DNA of 37,124 nt from the IMG/VR virus record IMGVR_UViG_3300025889_000038, positions 1-37,124 of that record; one strand, written 5' to 3'. The position numbers and the translations under genes were made by a program. The notes beneath the pieces were generated by a model. It did not search any database and was not told the origin of the DNA. It saw nothing but the letters and a program-made list of their open reading frames with translations. This document shows, piece after piece, positions 23,097 to 30,893 of the stretch; within the stretch, counting starts at the first letter, position 1, and each line of letters starts with the position of its first letter. The stretch comes from a virus.

Positions 23097-23224
23097 TATT
23101 TAGCGTCTGCTTTTTTTTGTTCTTCCGGCTTAAACTTAATGTCTAAGATTTTTTTACCTGCATTAACATGCTTAGCCTTTTCTTGTGGGCTAACAGGATG
23201 CTTTAAGTACACAACTTCTTTCAT
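23096..23224 (-). CDS. 42-aa basic protein downstream of the capsid gene
   Basis: ATG at 23224 with AAGGTGA seven bases upstream; the TAA overlaps the next ATG (TAATG at 23094-23098). The product is Lys-rich (KEVVYLKHPVSPQEKAKHVN, then GKKILDIKFKPEEQKK), with no TM segment. Perfect SD and coupling show it is a real gene. It resembles the small proteins often found between capsid and connector genes, perhaps head-stabilising. Confidence 0.75.
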   Translation of the reverse strand: MKEVVYLKHPVSPQEKAKHVNAGKKILDIKFKPEEQKKADAK

Positions 23225-23246
23225 GGTATCACCTTAAATTAAAAGT

Positions 23247-23262
23247 GGGGCTTTGCAGCCCC
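23247..23262 (-). terminator. Post-capsid hairpin, possible attenuator
   Basis: Minus-strand stem GGGGCT-GCAA-AGCCCC starting eight bases after the capsid stop, followed by ACTTTTAATTT. The U tract is interrupted, so it may be a partial terminator that lowers transcription after the capsid gene, or a 3' stabiliser of capsid mRNA. Confidence 0.65.
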
Positions 23263-23269
23263 TTAGTTA

Positions 23270-24226
23270 TTATTGAGAAATCAACATAACGCCAGCTGTA
23301 TCTTTGATGCTTGAAGCGATCAAATCCCAGTTGGAGCCAGTTGCAAGCTCTGCGTCGGTAGGAGACTTGCCACCGTTCGCAGTATCCCAAGAGTAACCCT
23401 TAAGACCAACCACAAACGAGCTTTCGCCCTTCCAGATTGTGCCCATGTTCTCTTTACCCGCTACAGGCTGAGTCATGGTTAATAACGCAGAGGTTTCCAC
23501 CATTGCGCCACCAGGTACAAGGCCGATAGAGTTAAACTTATCAGGAGAACCAGCAACAGTAAGCGAAGGCGCATCTGTTACAACGTAGCGACGACCTAAC
23601 CCGTCCTGCATAACTTGGATGTTACCAATGTTATATAGCTGGCTAGTGTTAGTGATAGCTTCGTTGGTCAAATCGGTAAACACTTTAGAGTGCATTAACC
23701 ATGCAACCAAAGATTGTTGACGGTCGCCAAACTTGCCAGCAGCTTTGTTAAGCTCAACTAGCTTAGCTGTACCGGTTGCAGAGTAGTCATTAACCAAGGC
23801 TGCTTGGTTGCCGATAGCTGCAACAAGAGCCGCCGCGGTAGTATTCAAGTAATCTTGAATCATCGCTTCTGCTGCTTGTTCACCGATAATTAAACCGGCT
23901 TCTTCCTCGTTCTTCATTAAGCGAGCGAACTGTTCAACAGTCCATTCAACTGGACCAATTGATTGGTCAATCTTAACGCTAACGTCATTAAGTTGCTGAA
24001 TTTGCTTAGGTGTTAAATCGCCAGTGCCATAAGCATCACGGCGTGTAACTAAGCCAGAGATAGCTTTATAGCTAGCTTCTTCAACGTAATCGCCAAGCGT
24101 GGAGCGTGAGCCTAAAAGTAAACCGCCGCCAGAAGCTGCATTGAATGCCGCTAATGCCTGTGCAACTGTTTCAGTCGCAACGGTTTGTGTTTGTTCGTTA
24201 AAAATAATCATATCTGAGGTAGCCAT
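23270..24226 (-). CDS. Major capsid protein
   Basis: 318 aa, no Cys, moderately acidic, with a long helical spine (EAGLIIGEQAAEAMIQDYLN) and a beta-rich P-domain-like C-terminal half. Features such as LIIGEQAAEAMIQDYLNTTA and RRYVVTDAPSLTV are like the coat proteins of phages with DUF4055-type portals. HK97 fold is assumed. It sits between scaffold and connector genes, with a candidate promoter upstream at 24924-24952 and a hairpin just after the stop, consistent with high expression. Confidence 0.9.
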   Translation of the reverse strand: MATSDMIIFNEQTQTVATETVAQALAAFNAASGGGLLLGSRSTLGDYVEEASYKAISGLVTRRDAYGTGDLTPKQIQQLNDVSVKIDQSIGPVEWTVEQFARLMKNEEEAGLIIGEQAAEAMIQDYLNTTAAALVAAIGNQAALVNDYSATGTAKLVELNKAAGKFGDRQQSLVAWLMHSKVFTDLTNEAITNTSQLYNIGNIQVMQDGLGRRYVVTDAPSLTVAGSPDKFNSIGLVPGGAMVETSALLTMTQPVAGKENMGTIWKGESSFVVGLKGYSWDTANGGKSPTDAELATGSNWDLIASSIKDTAGVMLISQ

Positions 24227-24232
24227 TGGGCG

Positions 24233-24880
24233 TTATCCTTCTCGTTTGTTTCGGTAGTATTCGATTTTTTCTGCTTTTGTCATTTTCGACAAGTCTTTAC
24301 CTGAAAAACTAGCACTACCAGTTTTTCCACCAATGGCCCCGCCACCTATTGAACCCACGCCCTTTAGTAATGCATCAAAGCGGCCTGACGTTTCAAATTC
24401 TTTTTTCAAGTCTTTAACGGTTTGGATAGTTGGACTACCATCTGCGTTAAGTACTTGCAGCTTGCCATCTTCGCCAATGTCTAAACGGCGGGAGATGAAC
24501 TCGCTCAATAATTCTATGTTCGCACCTTCTGCCATTTCACTAGCTAGTTTGTACGCTTCGTGGTTTCGCTTTTCAGCACGAATAGAACTTCGGAATGTAT
24601 TATATTCGTTTTCAATCTCGTTGCGCTTGCTCTCGCTAGACTCGTATAGACTTCTAAAGTCTTCCGCCTCTTTAGCTCGTTTAATGCGTTCGTTTTCTGC
24701 TTGCTCGGTAGCCTCTCTCGCTTTCTGAGATGCGCTCTTTTTTTCGCCTAGCAGTTCATCAACTTTTGATTTTAAGCCTGCCGTTTCTTTCTCAAGCATC
24801 GCTTTCAAATCGGCTTCGCTATACTGTTTAACCTCAGTATTCGGCGCGCCTGTTTCTTGTTCTTGGTTTAACTCTTCCAT
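24233..24880 (-). CDS. Scaffolding protein
   Basis: 215 aa from the ATG at 24880, with GGGG eight bases upstream. A start at 24925 would overlap the candidate -10 box, so it is rejected. The protein is strongly charged, with a continuous coiled coil (~20-110, ASQKAREATEQAENERIKRA) and a basic C-terminal helix (KMTKAEKIEYYRNKREG) able to bind capsid protein. Position directly before the major capsid gene is classic for a scaffold, which guides procapsid assembly and then leaves. Confidence 0.88.
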   Translation of the reverse strand: MEELNQEQETGAPNTEVKQYSEADLKAMLEKETAGLKSKVDELLGEKKSASQKAREATEQAENERIKRAKEAEDFRSLYESSESKRNEIENEYNTFRSSIRAEKRNHEAYKLASEMAEGANIELLSEFISRRLDIGEDGKLQVLNADGSPTIQTVKDLKKEFETSGRFDALLKGVGSIGGGAIGGKTGSASFSGKDLSKMTKAEKIEYYRNKREG

Positions 24881-24923
24881 TTTGCACCCCATGCAATTAT
24901 TGGTTCGCGCTCTGCGCTTGGCC

Positions 24924-24952
24924 ATTATAGCAATTAACTATCAAGTGTTAAA
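24924..24952 (-). promoter_or_regulatory. Candidate internal promoter for scaffold and capsid genes
   Basis: On the minus strand a perfect TATAAT (plus 24924-24929) lies 17 bases from TTTAAC (plus 24947-24952), which is only a moderate -35. A transcript would begin near 24917, upstream of the scaffold ATG at 24880, and would give extra scaffold and capsid message. Confidence 0.55.
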
Positions 24953-26337
24953 CCGCTATTGTCATTAGCTATGGATGCATCTATCTCGTCATCTGTTCGA
25001 CCTTCCTCGAACGCGATTTGCTTAGTTCTGATCATGTGTCTAACGTCTTGTTTTGAAACGATAGCTCTGTCAGTTAACCCAGTTATTGCATTTAATACTT
25101 GCGGGTCAAGCGACGTCTCCCAGAACTCAGTGTTCAATCGGTAGGTAACTTCGGTTTCAACACCAAGGAAGCGGAGGAAATCTTCAAGCGCTTTTTCTAA
25201 TACGTCTGATAAATTGTTAACTGCAATGTCCAGGGCACTAGCTTCACCGCTTGCATTGATTCGTGCCGCCTCTGCCGTTTCGTTTTGGCCGCTCTTGGTC
25301 ACAAGTTTCGCGCCAAGCTCTTTCATGCGCTCGATCTTGTTTTCCATTTGAGATGCGCCAAGGTTTGATTCGCTGGCTTGTACCATCTCAATGGTGCCAC
25401 CCTTGGTCTGCAGCCCTTGGCGAGCGCCAACCTTAACGCCTGCTGGGTTAGCTGCTGCGAACTCTTCAACGCCCATTTCGCCAATATCAATATGCAGAGT
25501 AGGGCACCCCAACAGATAAGCTGCTTCTTCTACGTTAGCTGTGGATTGGTAATGGCTAATGTTCATATTGGCAAGATCAAGCAGCAAAGGCGCGTCTATC
25601 GCTGGCGTGTTGTCTTCTGTGCCAGCAATGTAGAACGGAATATGATCAAGCGGTTGGCCGCTAGCTAAGACCACCATCTCCTCGCCTTTAGGCTCGCCAC
25701 CGTCATCATAAAGCTGCATTGTGTATTGGCCTTGCTCATTCATGCGCAACACACGGTACTGGCATTCAGTCTCATGGTCGAATTCATCAAGGCTTGTTTC
25801 TAATTCTTCACGCAACACAACAAGTGTTAGCATGGAACGGCCACGAACTACGCCAGTTTTCCAGTTCACTATTGACTCAAACACGTAAGGCAATAACACT
25901 GGCCGCGCACCTGATAGGCGCTCGTCTAGCTTAGTCAATCCGCCTTGGTCGTTAGTGTAATCAGCTAGTACGCCAATGCGGCCTGCTTCTTCTAACTCAG
26001 TAAAGCCGAACTTGGCCAACTGTTCAAGGCTTTTGCCGCTGCCATCAATGTTGTACAAGTATTCGTCAAGCTGTGCTGGCGCACCTTCTTCGCCCCAGCT
26101 AGGCGATTTGCGGAATACCATACCGCTGTAAGACTTAGCAGCCTGGCGAGTTGCGCCAAGGAAGTACGCGCGCTCTTTATATACCGTGTAGCGTTCTGCG
26201 TCCGCTTTTGCAAAGTCGGCAGGCAAGTATAGCGTACCCTTATTTTTAATGGTTCGCTGGCCCTTTACGCTGTCTCGCGTGCGCGTAACGTCGGGCAGGT
26301 TTACGATGTAATCAGGATGTAGAGTTGTAACGCCCAT
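24934..26337 (-). CDS. Portal protein (DUF4055-like)
   Basis: 467 aa. The N-terminal TLHPDYIVNLPDVTRTRDSV, YLPADFAKADAERYTVYKER and AYFLGATRQAAKSYSGMVFR segments, and later HYQSTANVEEAAYLLGCPTL, are the pattern of DUF4055-family portals. It lies between large terminase and scaffold. It forms the dodecameric ring through which DNA is packaged and ejected. An SD is weak in the short gap after the terminase gene. Confidence 0.9.
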   Translation of the reverse strand: MGVTTLHPDYIVNLPDVTRTRDSVKGQRTIKNKGTLYLPADFAKADAERYTVYKERAYFLGATRQAAKSYSGMVFRKSPSWGEEGAPAQLDEYLYNIDGSGKSLEQLAKFGFTELEEAGRIGVLADYTNDQGGLTKLDERLSGARPVLLPYVFESIVNWKTGVVRGRSMLTLVVLREELETSLDEFDHETECQYRVLRMNEQGQYTMQLYDDGGEPKGEEMVVLASGQPLDHIPFYIAGTEDNTPAIDAPLLLDLANMNISHYQSTANVEEAAYLLGCPTLHIDIGEMGVEEFAAANPAGVKVGARQGLQTKGGTIEMVQASESNLGASQMENKIERMKELGAKLVTKSGQNETAEAARINASGEASALDIAVNNLSDVLEKALEDFLRFLGVETEVTYRLNTEFWETSLDPQVLNAITGLTDRAIVSKQDVRHMIRTKQIAFEEGRTDDEIDASIANDNSGLTLDS

Positions 26338-26377
26338 TTTTCGGCCCTATAGTTTTTCGTTATTATAACACTTATGT

Positions 26378-27619
26378 TTAGTTAATAAACGATATGGAAA
26401 TTGGCTTGAATTTGCGCGCTTTCATAAGCGGCTGCAATGCGTAGCGAATCGCGTCTATGTAGTGGTTCCATGCGTCCACTGGTACTGGCAAAACGTCTTG
26501 CGTGAGTCGGTCGACCTTGTAACTATACAAGCTAAACTCTTTAGCCACTTCTTTACAGCGAGTATGGATAACCACTTCTTTAAAGCTCTTTATAAACTCA
26601 ATGCCATCTTCAACGCTGCCCTTGCCTTTTTCTACGCCTACTATGCGAGGCATACCGAAGCGCTTTAGATAGCTAATCGACTCAGGACGAGCACTGTCCG
26701 CACGAATAACATATTGACCATAGTTAGGTATTAACCGCTCAATATATTCGCTAGTGTCATCCAGCTCTAGTCCAACCTTTCCAGCTTCGTACTCAATGAA
26801 CAACGTATCTCTGTGCACCCAGCACTTTACCGCTGCTGTTGGGTCTTGAGCAAAGCCAAAGTCCAAACCGTTATATGGACCATCCCAATCAGGCTGTGGA
26901 GTAAAATCAGCGACGCGATATTTGTTAGCGAATATCTGTGAATCTGAATGCTCATGGTATGCGCCTTCCCATATCCAGCGGTAATCCGACTCGTTCATGA
27001 TGCGCTTATCTTCTAACCGCGCACGCTCAAGCACCTTCGGGAACCATGGATTGTCCGTGTAGTTCATTTCAACGATCTTGGCATCGCTAGCAGCTTTAAG
27101 CCTGAATCTAATATCTGTCGGGCTTTCCTTCTTCTCTGGGTTCCATGTCACCCATAACTCAGCTTCTTCAATGCCTCGGATGGTTGGTATTAGCTTAGAC
27201 CATGCAACGTCGCTAACCGATTCGGCCTCGTCCACCCAAGCTAACAGGATGCGAGCCTTGGATTTAATGCTGTCTAGGTTATGGCGAAGACCGGCAAACA
27301 CAAACGACACTCGCCTGCACTTGGTGCGTATGTAGTTCTCGCCCATGTCGTACTGTTCTAACAGCCATGGCGTTTCTTTAATAGCCTGTTTGATTTCTTC
27401 CATTGATGAATCGGAAAGCGAGTTCATGTATTCACGGCCACATAGAATGACGCCGCTTATCCCTTCGCTTGCAAGCATGTAGCCACGAACCGCAGCCATT
27501 AGCGCAAAGCTGCGAGTCTTAGCGCTACCCCTGCCACCGTGAGCGCCCCGAACAGGCGCTTTACCACTGAAAACAGGTATTAGCTTTGGCGGTAGCTCAA
27601 TCTTTGCTGTCGTCATCAT
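26378..27619 (-). CDS. terL: Terminase large subunit
   Basis: 413 aa. The ATPase domain has a Walker A GGRGSAKT (28-35) and a Walker B LLAWVDEAE with D130-E131. The C-terminal nuclease domain begins at YNGLDFGFAQDPTA, whose D is a likely metal ligand, and contains further acidic positions (IRADSARPESI). The length and motifs fit the Terminase_3/PBSX-type group. It powers DNA packaging and cuts the concatemer. Two tandem ATGs (27619, 27616) are possible; the gene overlaps terS by 23 bp. Confidence 0.95.
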   Translation of the reverse strand: MMTTAKIELPPKLIPVFSGKAPVRGAHGGRGSAKTRSFALMAAVRGYMLASEGISGVILCGREYMNSLSDSSMEEIKQAIKETPWLLEQYDMGENYIRTKCRRVSFVFAGLRHNLDSIKSKARILLAWVDEAESVSDVAWSKLIPTIRGIEEAELWVTWNPEKKESPTDIRFRLKAASDAKIVEMNYTDNPWFPKVLERARLEDKRIMNESDYRWIWEGAYHEHSDSQIFANKYRVADFTPQPDWDGPYNGLDFGFAQDPTAAVKCWVHRDTLFIEYEAGKVGLELDDTSEYIERLIPNYGQYVIRADSARPESISYLKRFGMPRIVGVEKGKGSVEDGIEFIKSFKEVVIHTRCKEVAKEFSLYSYKVDRLTQDVLPVPVDAWNHYIDAIRYALQPLMKARKFKPISISFIN

Positions 27620-28076
27620 CTACCGTTGGCGCGATTAATTCGATTCTAGTTGGCGCTTTTAGCGAGCCATCAGAGCTGGTGTGGTCGATCTTATCCCCAA
27701 GCTGCAAATTACGAATAACAATCGGCGCGTTATATTTGCCGATCATAGCGCCCTCCAGTTGGGAGGCTTCGCACTGGGTTTTAATCTTAGCCATTACATC
27801 AGCGAAAATATGCTCAGGTTTTGACCAGTTTGTGAGAGTTACACTGCTGACACCAATCCATGCGGCTAAGCCTTGTAGTGTTAATGGCAGACTCTTCCGT
27901 GTTGTTTGCTTGGGATTCGAAGCGGTTGGAGTGTGGATATACTCAGGGTTTTCGTGCTTGTACTTAGCATAAGCATTGAACTCTTTGATTAAGTCCTCGG
28001 GCATATCCAGTTTGTATGATTTTGGCGGTTCTTTTTCGCGTAGCTTGTAAAGCTGATTGCCTTTCTCGAATGGCAT
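27597..28076 (-). CDS. terS: Terminase small subunit
   Basis: 159 aa, directly upstream of and overlapping the large subunit. The centre contains an HTH (LTLQGLAAWIGVSSVTLTNW, residues ~65-85), followed by a helical oligomerisation region and an acidic C-terminus (DDDDSKD) that may contact the motor. It should recognise the pac or cos site and load TerL. Confidence 0.85.
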   Translation of the reverse strand: MPFEKGNQLYKLREKEPPKSYKLDMPEDLIKEFNAYAKYKHENPEYIHTPTASNPKQTTRKSLPLTLQGLAAWIGVSSVTLTNWSKPEHIFADVMAKIKTQCEASQLEGAMIGKYNAPIVIRNLQLGDKIDHTSSDGSLKAPTRIELIAPTVDDDDSKD

Positions 28077-28109
28077 AAATAGTCCCCTATAAATGCCTCG
28101 ATTGTATCA

Positions 28110-28352
28110 CTAGCTAGCCGTGTATACCACTTTGCCACCATCTTTCCAATCTAAGTGATCTTGGCCGTACCTGCTTCTTAGTCCGCCTTCCTTGCACAGT
28201 ACTGGTTCTCCGAATAGACGAACCTCGTAATCATGATGGTGATCTCCATCCTCCATGAACAATCTATCAGCCTCTTTGATAGCGTCATCTTTGTTTTCGC
28301 CGATCCACATCACACCGTGGTCGTAAACTGCCGTCTTAACTATATAGTACAT
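28110..28352 (-). CDS. Small hypothetical protein
   Basis: 80 aa from the ATG at 28352, five bases after GGAG; a GTG at 28358 overlapping the previous stop is the alternative. It begins MYYIVKTAVYDHGVMWIGEN and includes a DGDHHHDYEVRLF stretch, where His residues could bind metal. The fold is probably a small alpha/beta domain. It is the last gene of the accessory block before terS. No family recognised. Confidence 0.68.
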   Translation of the reverse strand: MYYIVKTAVYDHGVMWIGENKDDAIKEADRLFMEDGDHHHDYEVRLFGEPVLCKEGGLRSRYGQDHLDWKDGGKVVYTAS

Positions 28353-28354
28353 AA

Positions 28355-28597
28355 TCACTCCAAATGCTTACAATCACTAGCCAAGCACAGCAAAGCGTCT
28401 ATCTTTTCGTGCGCATCTGGTACTAAGTCCACAAGCGTGGCGATCTTAGCTCGCAACACTGCATTGCGTGCCGTTAGGTTTCGCACGTTGTTGGCTAGTG
28501 ATTTGTTATCGCCTTTGATTGCGTTGAAGTCGCCCTTAATGCGCTCAATGAGGCGGTCTTTGCTTGCTAGTCGGTCGAGCAGGTTTTGTTCTGTCAT
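28355..28597 (-). CDS. Small coiled-coil protein
   Basis: 80 aa, mostly one amphipathic helix with heptad Leu/Ile/Val (LLDRLASKDRLIERIKGDFN and onward), so probably a dimer or trimer. Two Cys near the C-terminus. ATGA-coupled to the preceding 79-aa gene (28594-28597). No TM segment. Function unknown. Confidence 0.7.
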   Translation of the reverse strand: MTEQNLLDRLASKDRLIERIKGDFNAIKGDNKSLANNVRNLTARNAVLRAKIATLVDLVPDAHEKIDALLCLASDCKHLE

Positions 28598-28833
28598 ACT
28601 AGCCCCTCCTTAATCAATATCTGCATTAGGTTTACTGCTGTTTGGATGTCTTCAAAAAAGATTGCTGTCGATTCCATTGGTATTATTGCTAGATCAGTTC
28701 TTACTAGTATCTCTGCTTGAGCGTACTCATAAAGAGGATGCGGGAAACCGCGAACCTTATCCATATTAAGTTCTTCGCCAGTTAATTCATTTTCAAACAC
28801 AAACGTATTGCCGCGCTGTTCTTTGAATTTCAC
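28594..28833 (-). CDS. Small hypothetical protein with GTG start
   Basis: 79 aa starting at GTG 28833, seven bases after AGGAGG. No in-frame ATG is nearby, so the SD decides the start. The protein is acidic and alpha/beta, with FVFENELTGEELNMDKVRGF and AIFFEDIQTAVNLMQIL. A 14-aa ORF upstream ends across this start codon, suggesting coupled translation. Function unknown. Confidence 0.7.
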   Translation of the reverse strand: MKFKEQRGNTFVFENELTGEELNMDKVRGFPHPLYEYAQAEILVRTDLAIIPMESTAIFFEDIQTAVNLMQILIKEGLV

Positions 28834-28874
28834 ATCAAGCCTCCTGTGTTGGTGGCAATCTTCTGCTTACTCAT
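28830..28874 (-). CDS. 14-aa coupling leader ORF
   Basis: The ATG at 28874 overlaps the stop of the 99-aa gene (ATGA), and its TGA at 28830-28832 overlaps the GTG start of the 79-aa gene. The AGGAGG that serves the 79-aa gene lies inside it. It is too short for a functional call and probably carries ribosomes from one cistron to the next. Confidence 0.35.
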   Translation of the reverse strand: MSKQKIATNTGGLM

Positions 28875-29170
28875 TCGCCTTGCTCCAGTTTGGTTGCATA
28901 GTCCAGTAAATCCCCATAATACGCGGTTGCATCCTCGCTGCTAATGTATAAACCACAGCTTTCAGCCGCTTCACGCACAGCCTCCGCCCGCACATTTGGC
29001 AAGCTGGCTTTGAGTTCGGCTAGTTCTTGTTTTGCTGCTTCCAGCTCTGTGTGTAGCTTTTCAGCCATTCTTGTGTATTCATCCATTGACCATTCGTCAG
29101 GCCTATCTGTGCGCCTATCTTGAAGTTTTATACCTAATAAACTTCTAGGCTCTTGTACTAGTGTTGTCAT
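28871..29170 (-). CDS. Hypothetical helical protein
   Basis: 99 aa. The middle is a long coiled-coil helix (TRMAEKLHTELEAAKQELAE). The C-terminus carries the RAEAVREAAESCGLYI-like segment that recurs in many small phage proteins of unknown role. No TM or catalytic motif. It lies between the exported beta-barrel-like protein and the 79-aa gene. Confidence 0.7.
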   Translation of the reverse strand: MTTLVQEPRSLLGIKLQDRRTDRPDEWSMDEYTRMAEKLHTELEAAKQELAELKASLPNVRAEAVREAAESCGLYISSEDATAYYGDLLDYATKLEQGE

Positions 29171-29180
29171 AACTCACTAC

Positions 29181-29621
29181 CTAAAACCCATAACTAAACC
29201 CAGCGTTATAAACCGCTGGCATTACCAACACCTTAAAGCTAATGCGCTTCGCAATGTTGAACTGATAATATAAACCAGGTGACACTAAGACACCATAGCC
29301 TAGCGTATGAATGTAACCCTCATAGCCATAAATCGCACTCGCCCCCACTCCTAATTCGTGCCGTCCATACTTCCAAGACTCGCCAATGCCTAGCTGATAG
29401 CTGCGCACATAATGCGAATTAACGAACGTCCCAGCGTTATAGAAGCGGCCGTCATCGCCCCATTGAATCTGTATTACTTCGTTATCTTCGTTTAAATGGC
29501 TTCTCGGTTTAAAGTGCTTCGTATAGCGCCCACTGTAAATAGACGCCTCTGCATTCGCCTCCGGCATTATCGTGTAAGCTAGCGCCAAGATTAAAACGGC
29601 CATGGTTATTTTTGTTGTCAT
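29181..29621 (-). CDS. Exported beta-barrel-like phage protein (possible host-surface modifier)
   Basis: 146 aa. A Sec signal peptide is visible (MTTKITMAVLILALAYTIMP, cleavage after EANA, ~24). The mature part has alternating aromatic/Gly strands, including YNAGTFVNSHYVRSYQLGIG and VGASAIYGYEGYIHTLGYG, and ends with AVYNAGFSYGF; the terminal Phe is typical of outer-membrane barrels. Similar small exported proteins are scattered through phages of Gram-negative bacteria with unknown function. It could alter lipid A, block a receptor or exclude other phages; all of that is inference. Confidence 0.75.
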   Translation of the reverse strand: MTTKITMAVLILALAYTIMPEANAEASIYSGRYTKHFKPRSHLNEDNEVIQIQWGDDGRFYNAGTFVNSHYVRSYQLGIGESWKYGRHELGVGASAIYGYEGYIHTLGYGVLVSPGLYYQFNIAKRISFKVLVMPAVYNAGFSYGF

Positions 29622-29669
29622 GTTAAGTCCTTTTATTGTTATTGTTCGCTTGCGCCCTGTATTGTGTTG

Positions 29670-29909
29670 TTATGTGTACACACCAGTTAAAGCACGTAAC
29701 TCATAGTTCATTTCATCACCCAAACTGACTTTTCCACGCAATACCATTCGCTCTAACTGGCACAGAAAGCCGCGCATTTCGCTATTGCTATTTTTAAGCA
29801 TTGCTACAATACGGTCTGTCTCTTCTTTATCGTACCCTGCAAGCAGTCCTGAGCAGTCGTTGTGCTGGTACTGCCGTAAAGCAGGTAAAAAAATATCTGG
29901 TGTCATCAT
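29670..29909 (-). CDS. Small hypothetical protein
   Basis: 79 aa, mainly helical, with two Cys and a CSGLLAGYDKEETDRIVAML segment. The ATG at 29909 or 29906 follows GGGGGAG; the second gives better spacing. No TM or known motif. A 145-bp gap with an unusual SD-like sequence lies upstream. Confidence 0.68.
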   Translation of the reverse strand: MMTPDIFLPALRQYQHNDCSGLLAGYDKEETDRIVAMLKNSNSEMRGFLCQLERMVLRGKVSLGDEMNYELRALTGVYT

Positions 29910-30054
29910 TCTCCCCCAATTAATTACATAACAACCAATTCAAAAGGACACGAAAAGCTGTGTCGTTTAATAAAATGGTTAAAAACCGCCAGCGCTATAT
30001 CTCTACAGTGCATTGACGGGTACTGCTATCACCTCCTTCGAGTGGATTATTCGT
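29910..30054. other. Intergenic region with orphan SD-like 11-mer
   Basis: No convincing gene. On the minus strand AAGGAGGTGAT (plus 30028-30038) is an 11-base match to the full anti-Shine-Dalgarno complement, but no ATG, GTG or TTG lies at normal spacing. A 29-aa ORF (29924-30013) begins 18 bases after it, too far for normal initiation, and looks unlike a protein. It may be a leader or an untranslated element. Confidence 0.45.
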
Positions 30055-30231
30055 TCAATCTACACGATCAATAAACGCTAAGCAAGCGCTTTTTAATTGA
30101 ACTTTTGCGTTATATTTAGCCTGCAACTGCTCCGGCTTTATCTCGTCCTGAAATGCCATCTCATGGCCAATCCCAAACAGGCCAAATAGGATTGCAACCA
30201 GTAAAATTGCGTTTATGTCAGCTAATCTCAT
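30055..30231 (-). CDS. Small single-TM protein
   Basis: 58 aa from the ATG at 30231; the in-frame TTG at 30249 is less likely. A hydrophobic helix (INAILLVAILFGLFGIGHEM) is followed by a polar helical tail with one Cys. The start lies within the end of the preceding gene (14-bp overlap). Unknown function; probably an inner-membrane protein with a short N-terminal tail. Confidence 0.65.
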   Translation of the reverse strand: MRLADINAILLVAILFGLFGIGHEMAFQDEIKPEQLQAKYNAKVQLKSACLAFIDRVD

Positions 30232-30382
30232 GCTCTTGAATCCATTCAATTAATTGTCCTTTGTGATTATCGCACACGCTGTCAAAGCGACATAGCACAG
30301 GATTAAACACCCTGTTATCTGCTATATCGTCGCAGCTAATAAAGCAGCACTCTGTTTGCTCTTCGTGATCTGTCGCGCTCAT
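30218..30382 (-). CDS. Small Cys-rich acidic protein
   Basis: 54 aa from the ATG at 30382, overlapping the previous stop (ATGA). Five Cys, in the ECCFISCDD and VLCRFDSVCDNH stretches, plus His could bind a metal ion, although no standard zinc-finger spacing is evident. The C-terminus is helical (QLIEWIQEHEIS). Function unknown. Confidence 0.65.
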   Translation of the reverse strand: MSATDHEEQTECCFISCDDIADNRVFNPVLCRFDSVCDNHKGQLIEWIQEHEIS

Positions 30383-30630
30383 TGCTGCACTTCCATGAGA
30401 TACCATTCGCAAAGCTCAATCGGACTGTCGATTGTGCTAGGCACCTCTACTCCGTCTATCTCAAGATACAGCAGGCCAATGGTGTTGCGCTCAATAGTTT
30501 GTGCAAAGTCGCGGCTTGACGCTATCAGTAGCATAGCATGCTGGAATTCAATCGGGCTAGGCTTGTACATGCTGCCGGTGTCCAGCAGCGTGATTGAGTC
30601 GGTTTTGTTTCGTCTTAGTTCGAGTTTCAT
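30379..30630 (-). CDS. Small hypothetical protein
   Basis: 83 aa with a strong AAAGGAGC SD and ATG at 30630. Sequence is alpha/beta, starting MKLELRRNKTDSITLLDTGS and containing YLEIDGVEVPSTIDSPIEL. No TM or known motif. It lies just downstream of a GC hairpin (30662-30676) and is ATGA-coupled to the next gene. Confidence 0.7.
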   Translation of the reverse strand: MKLELRRNKTDSITLLDTGSMYKPSPIEFQHAMLLIASSRDFAQTIERNTIGLLYLEIDGVEVPSTIDSPIELCEWYLMEVQQ

Positions 30631-30661
30631 TTTTGCTCCTTTGCGGCATTGGCCTTTGATG

Positions 30662-30676
30662 GCCCCTTGCGGGGGC
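30662..30676 (-). other. GC-rich hairpin between two small genes
   Basis: GCCCC-(5)-GGGGC with no U tract on either strand. Its stem is like those of the hairpins at 21578 and 23247. It could be an mRNA-stability or processing element. Confidence 0.4.
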
Positions 30677-30683
30677 TGGTTAG

Positions 30684-30893
30684 TTATGATTTAACGCTGC
30701 AACCGTCATTGTCTTTTGTAACTATAAAGAGTGGCTTGATGCCATCGTTGCAATCCCTATCTAATTCTACAGTCGCAACCGTTCCTGAAGGCTCCCCGTC
30801 CAGCAGATATACAGCCTCATTTACAACCAGATTTAATGAATTTGATGTAAATTTCTCAACTTCATTGTTAATCGTTATTTTGTAATAACACAT
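30684..30893 (-). CDS. Small hypothetical protein, first gene after a strong promoter
   Basis: 69 aa, ATG at 30893 with GGAGTGAAGG upstream. It appears to be a beta-rich small domain (CYYKITINNEVEKFTSNSLN, then SGTVATVELDRD). It follows the best promoter in the accessory block (30928-30955) and three upstream terminators, so it heads its own transcription unit. Function unknown. Confidence 0.7.
   Translation of the reverse strand: MCYYKITINNEVEKFTSNSLNLVVNEAVYLLDGEPSGTVATVELDRDCNDGIKPLFIVTKDNDGCSVKS

Noticed and set aside
23096-23130. A8 run near the end of the 42-aa gene as a frameshift site
   Set aside because: A -1 slip meets a stop within a few codons and does not join the next frame, so there is no useful fusion.
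28834-29170. Possible Shine-Dalgarno driven ATG at 28835
   Set aside because: That ATG is followed at once by TGA and is the last codon of the 14-aa leader; the GTG at 28833 opens the real frame.
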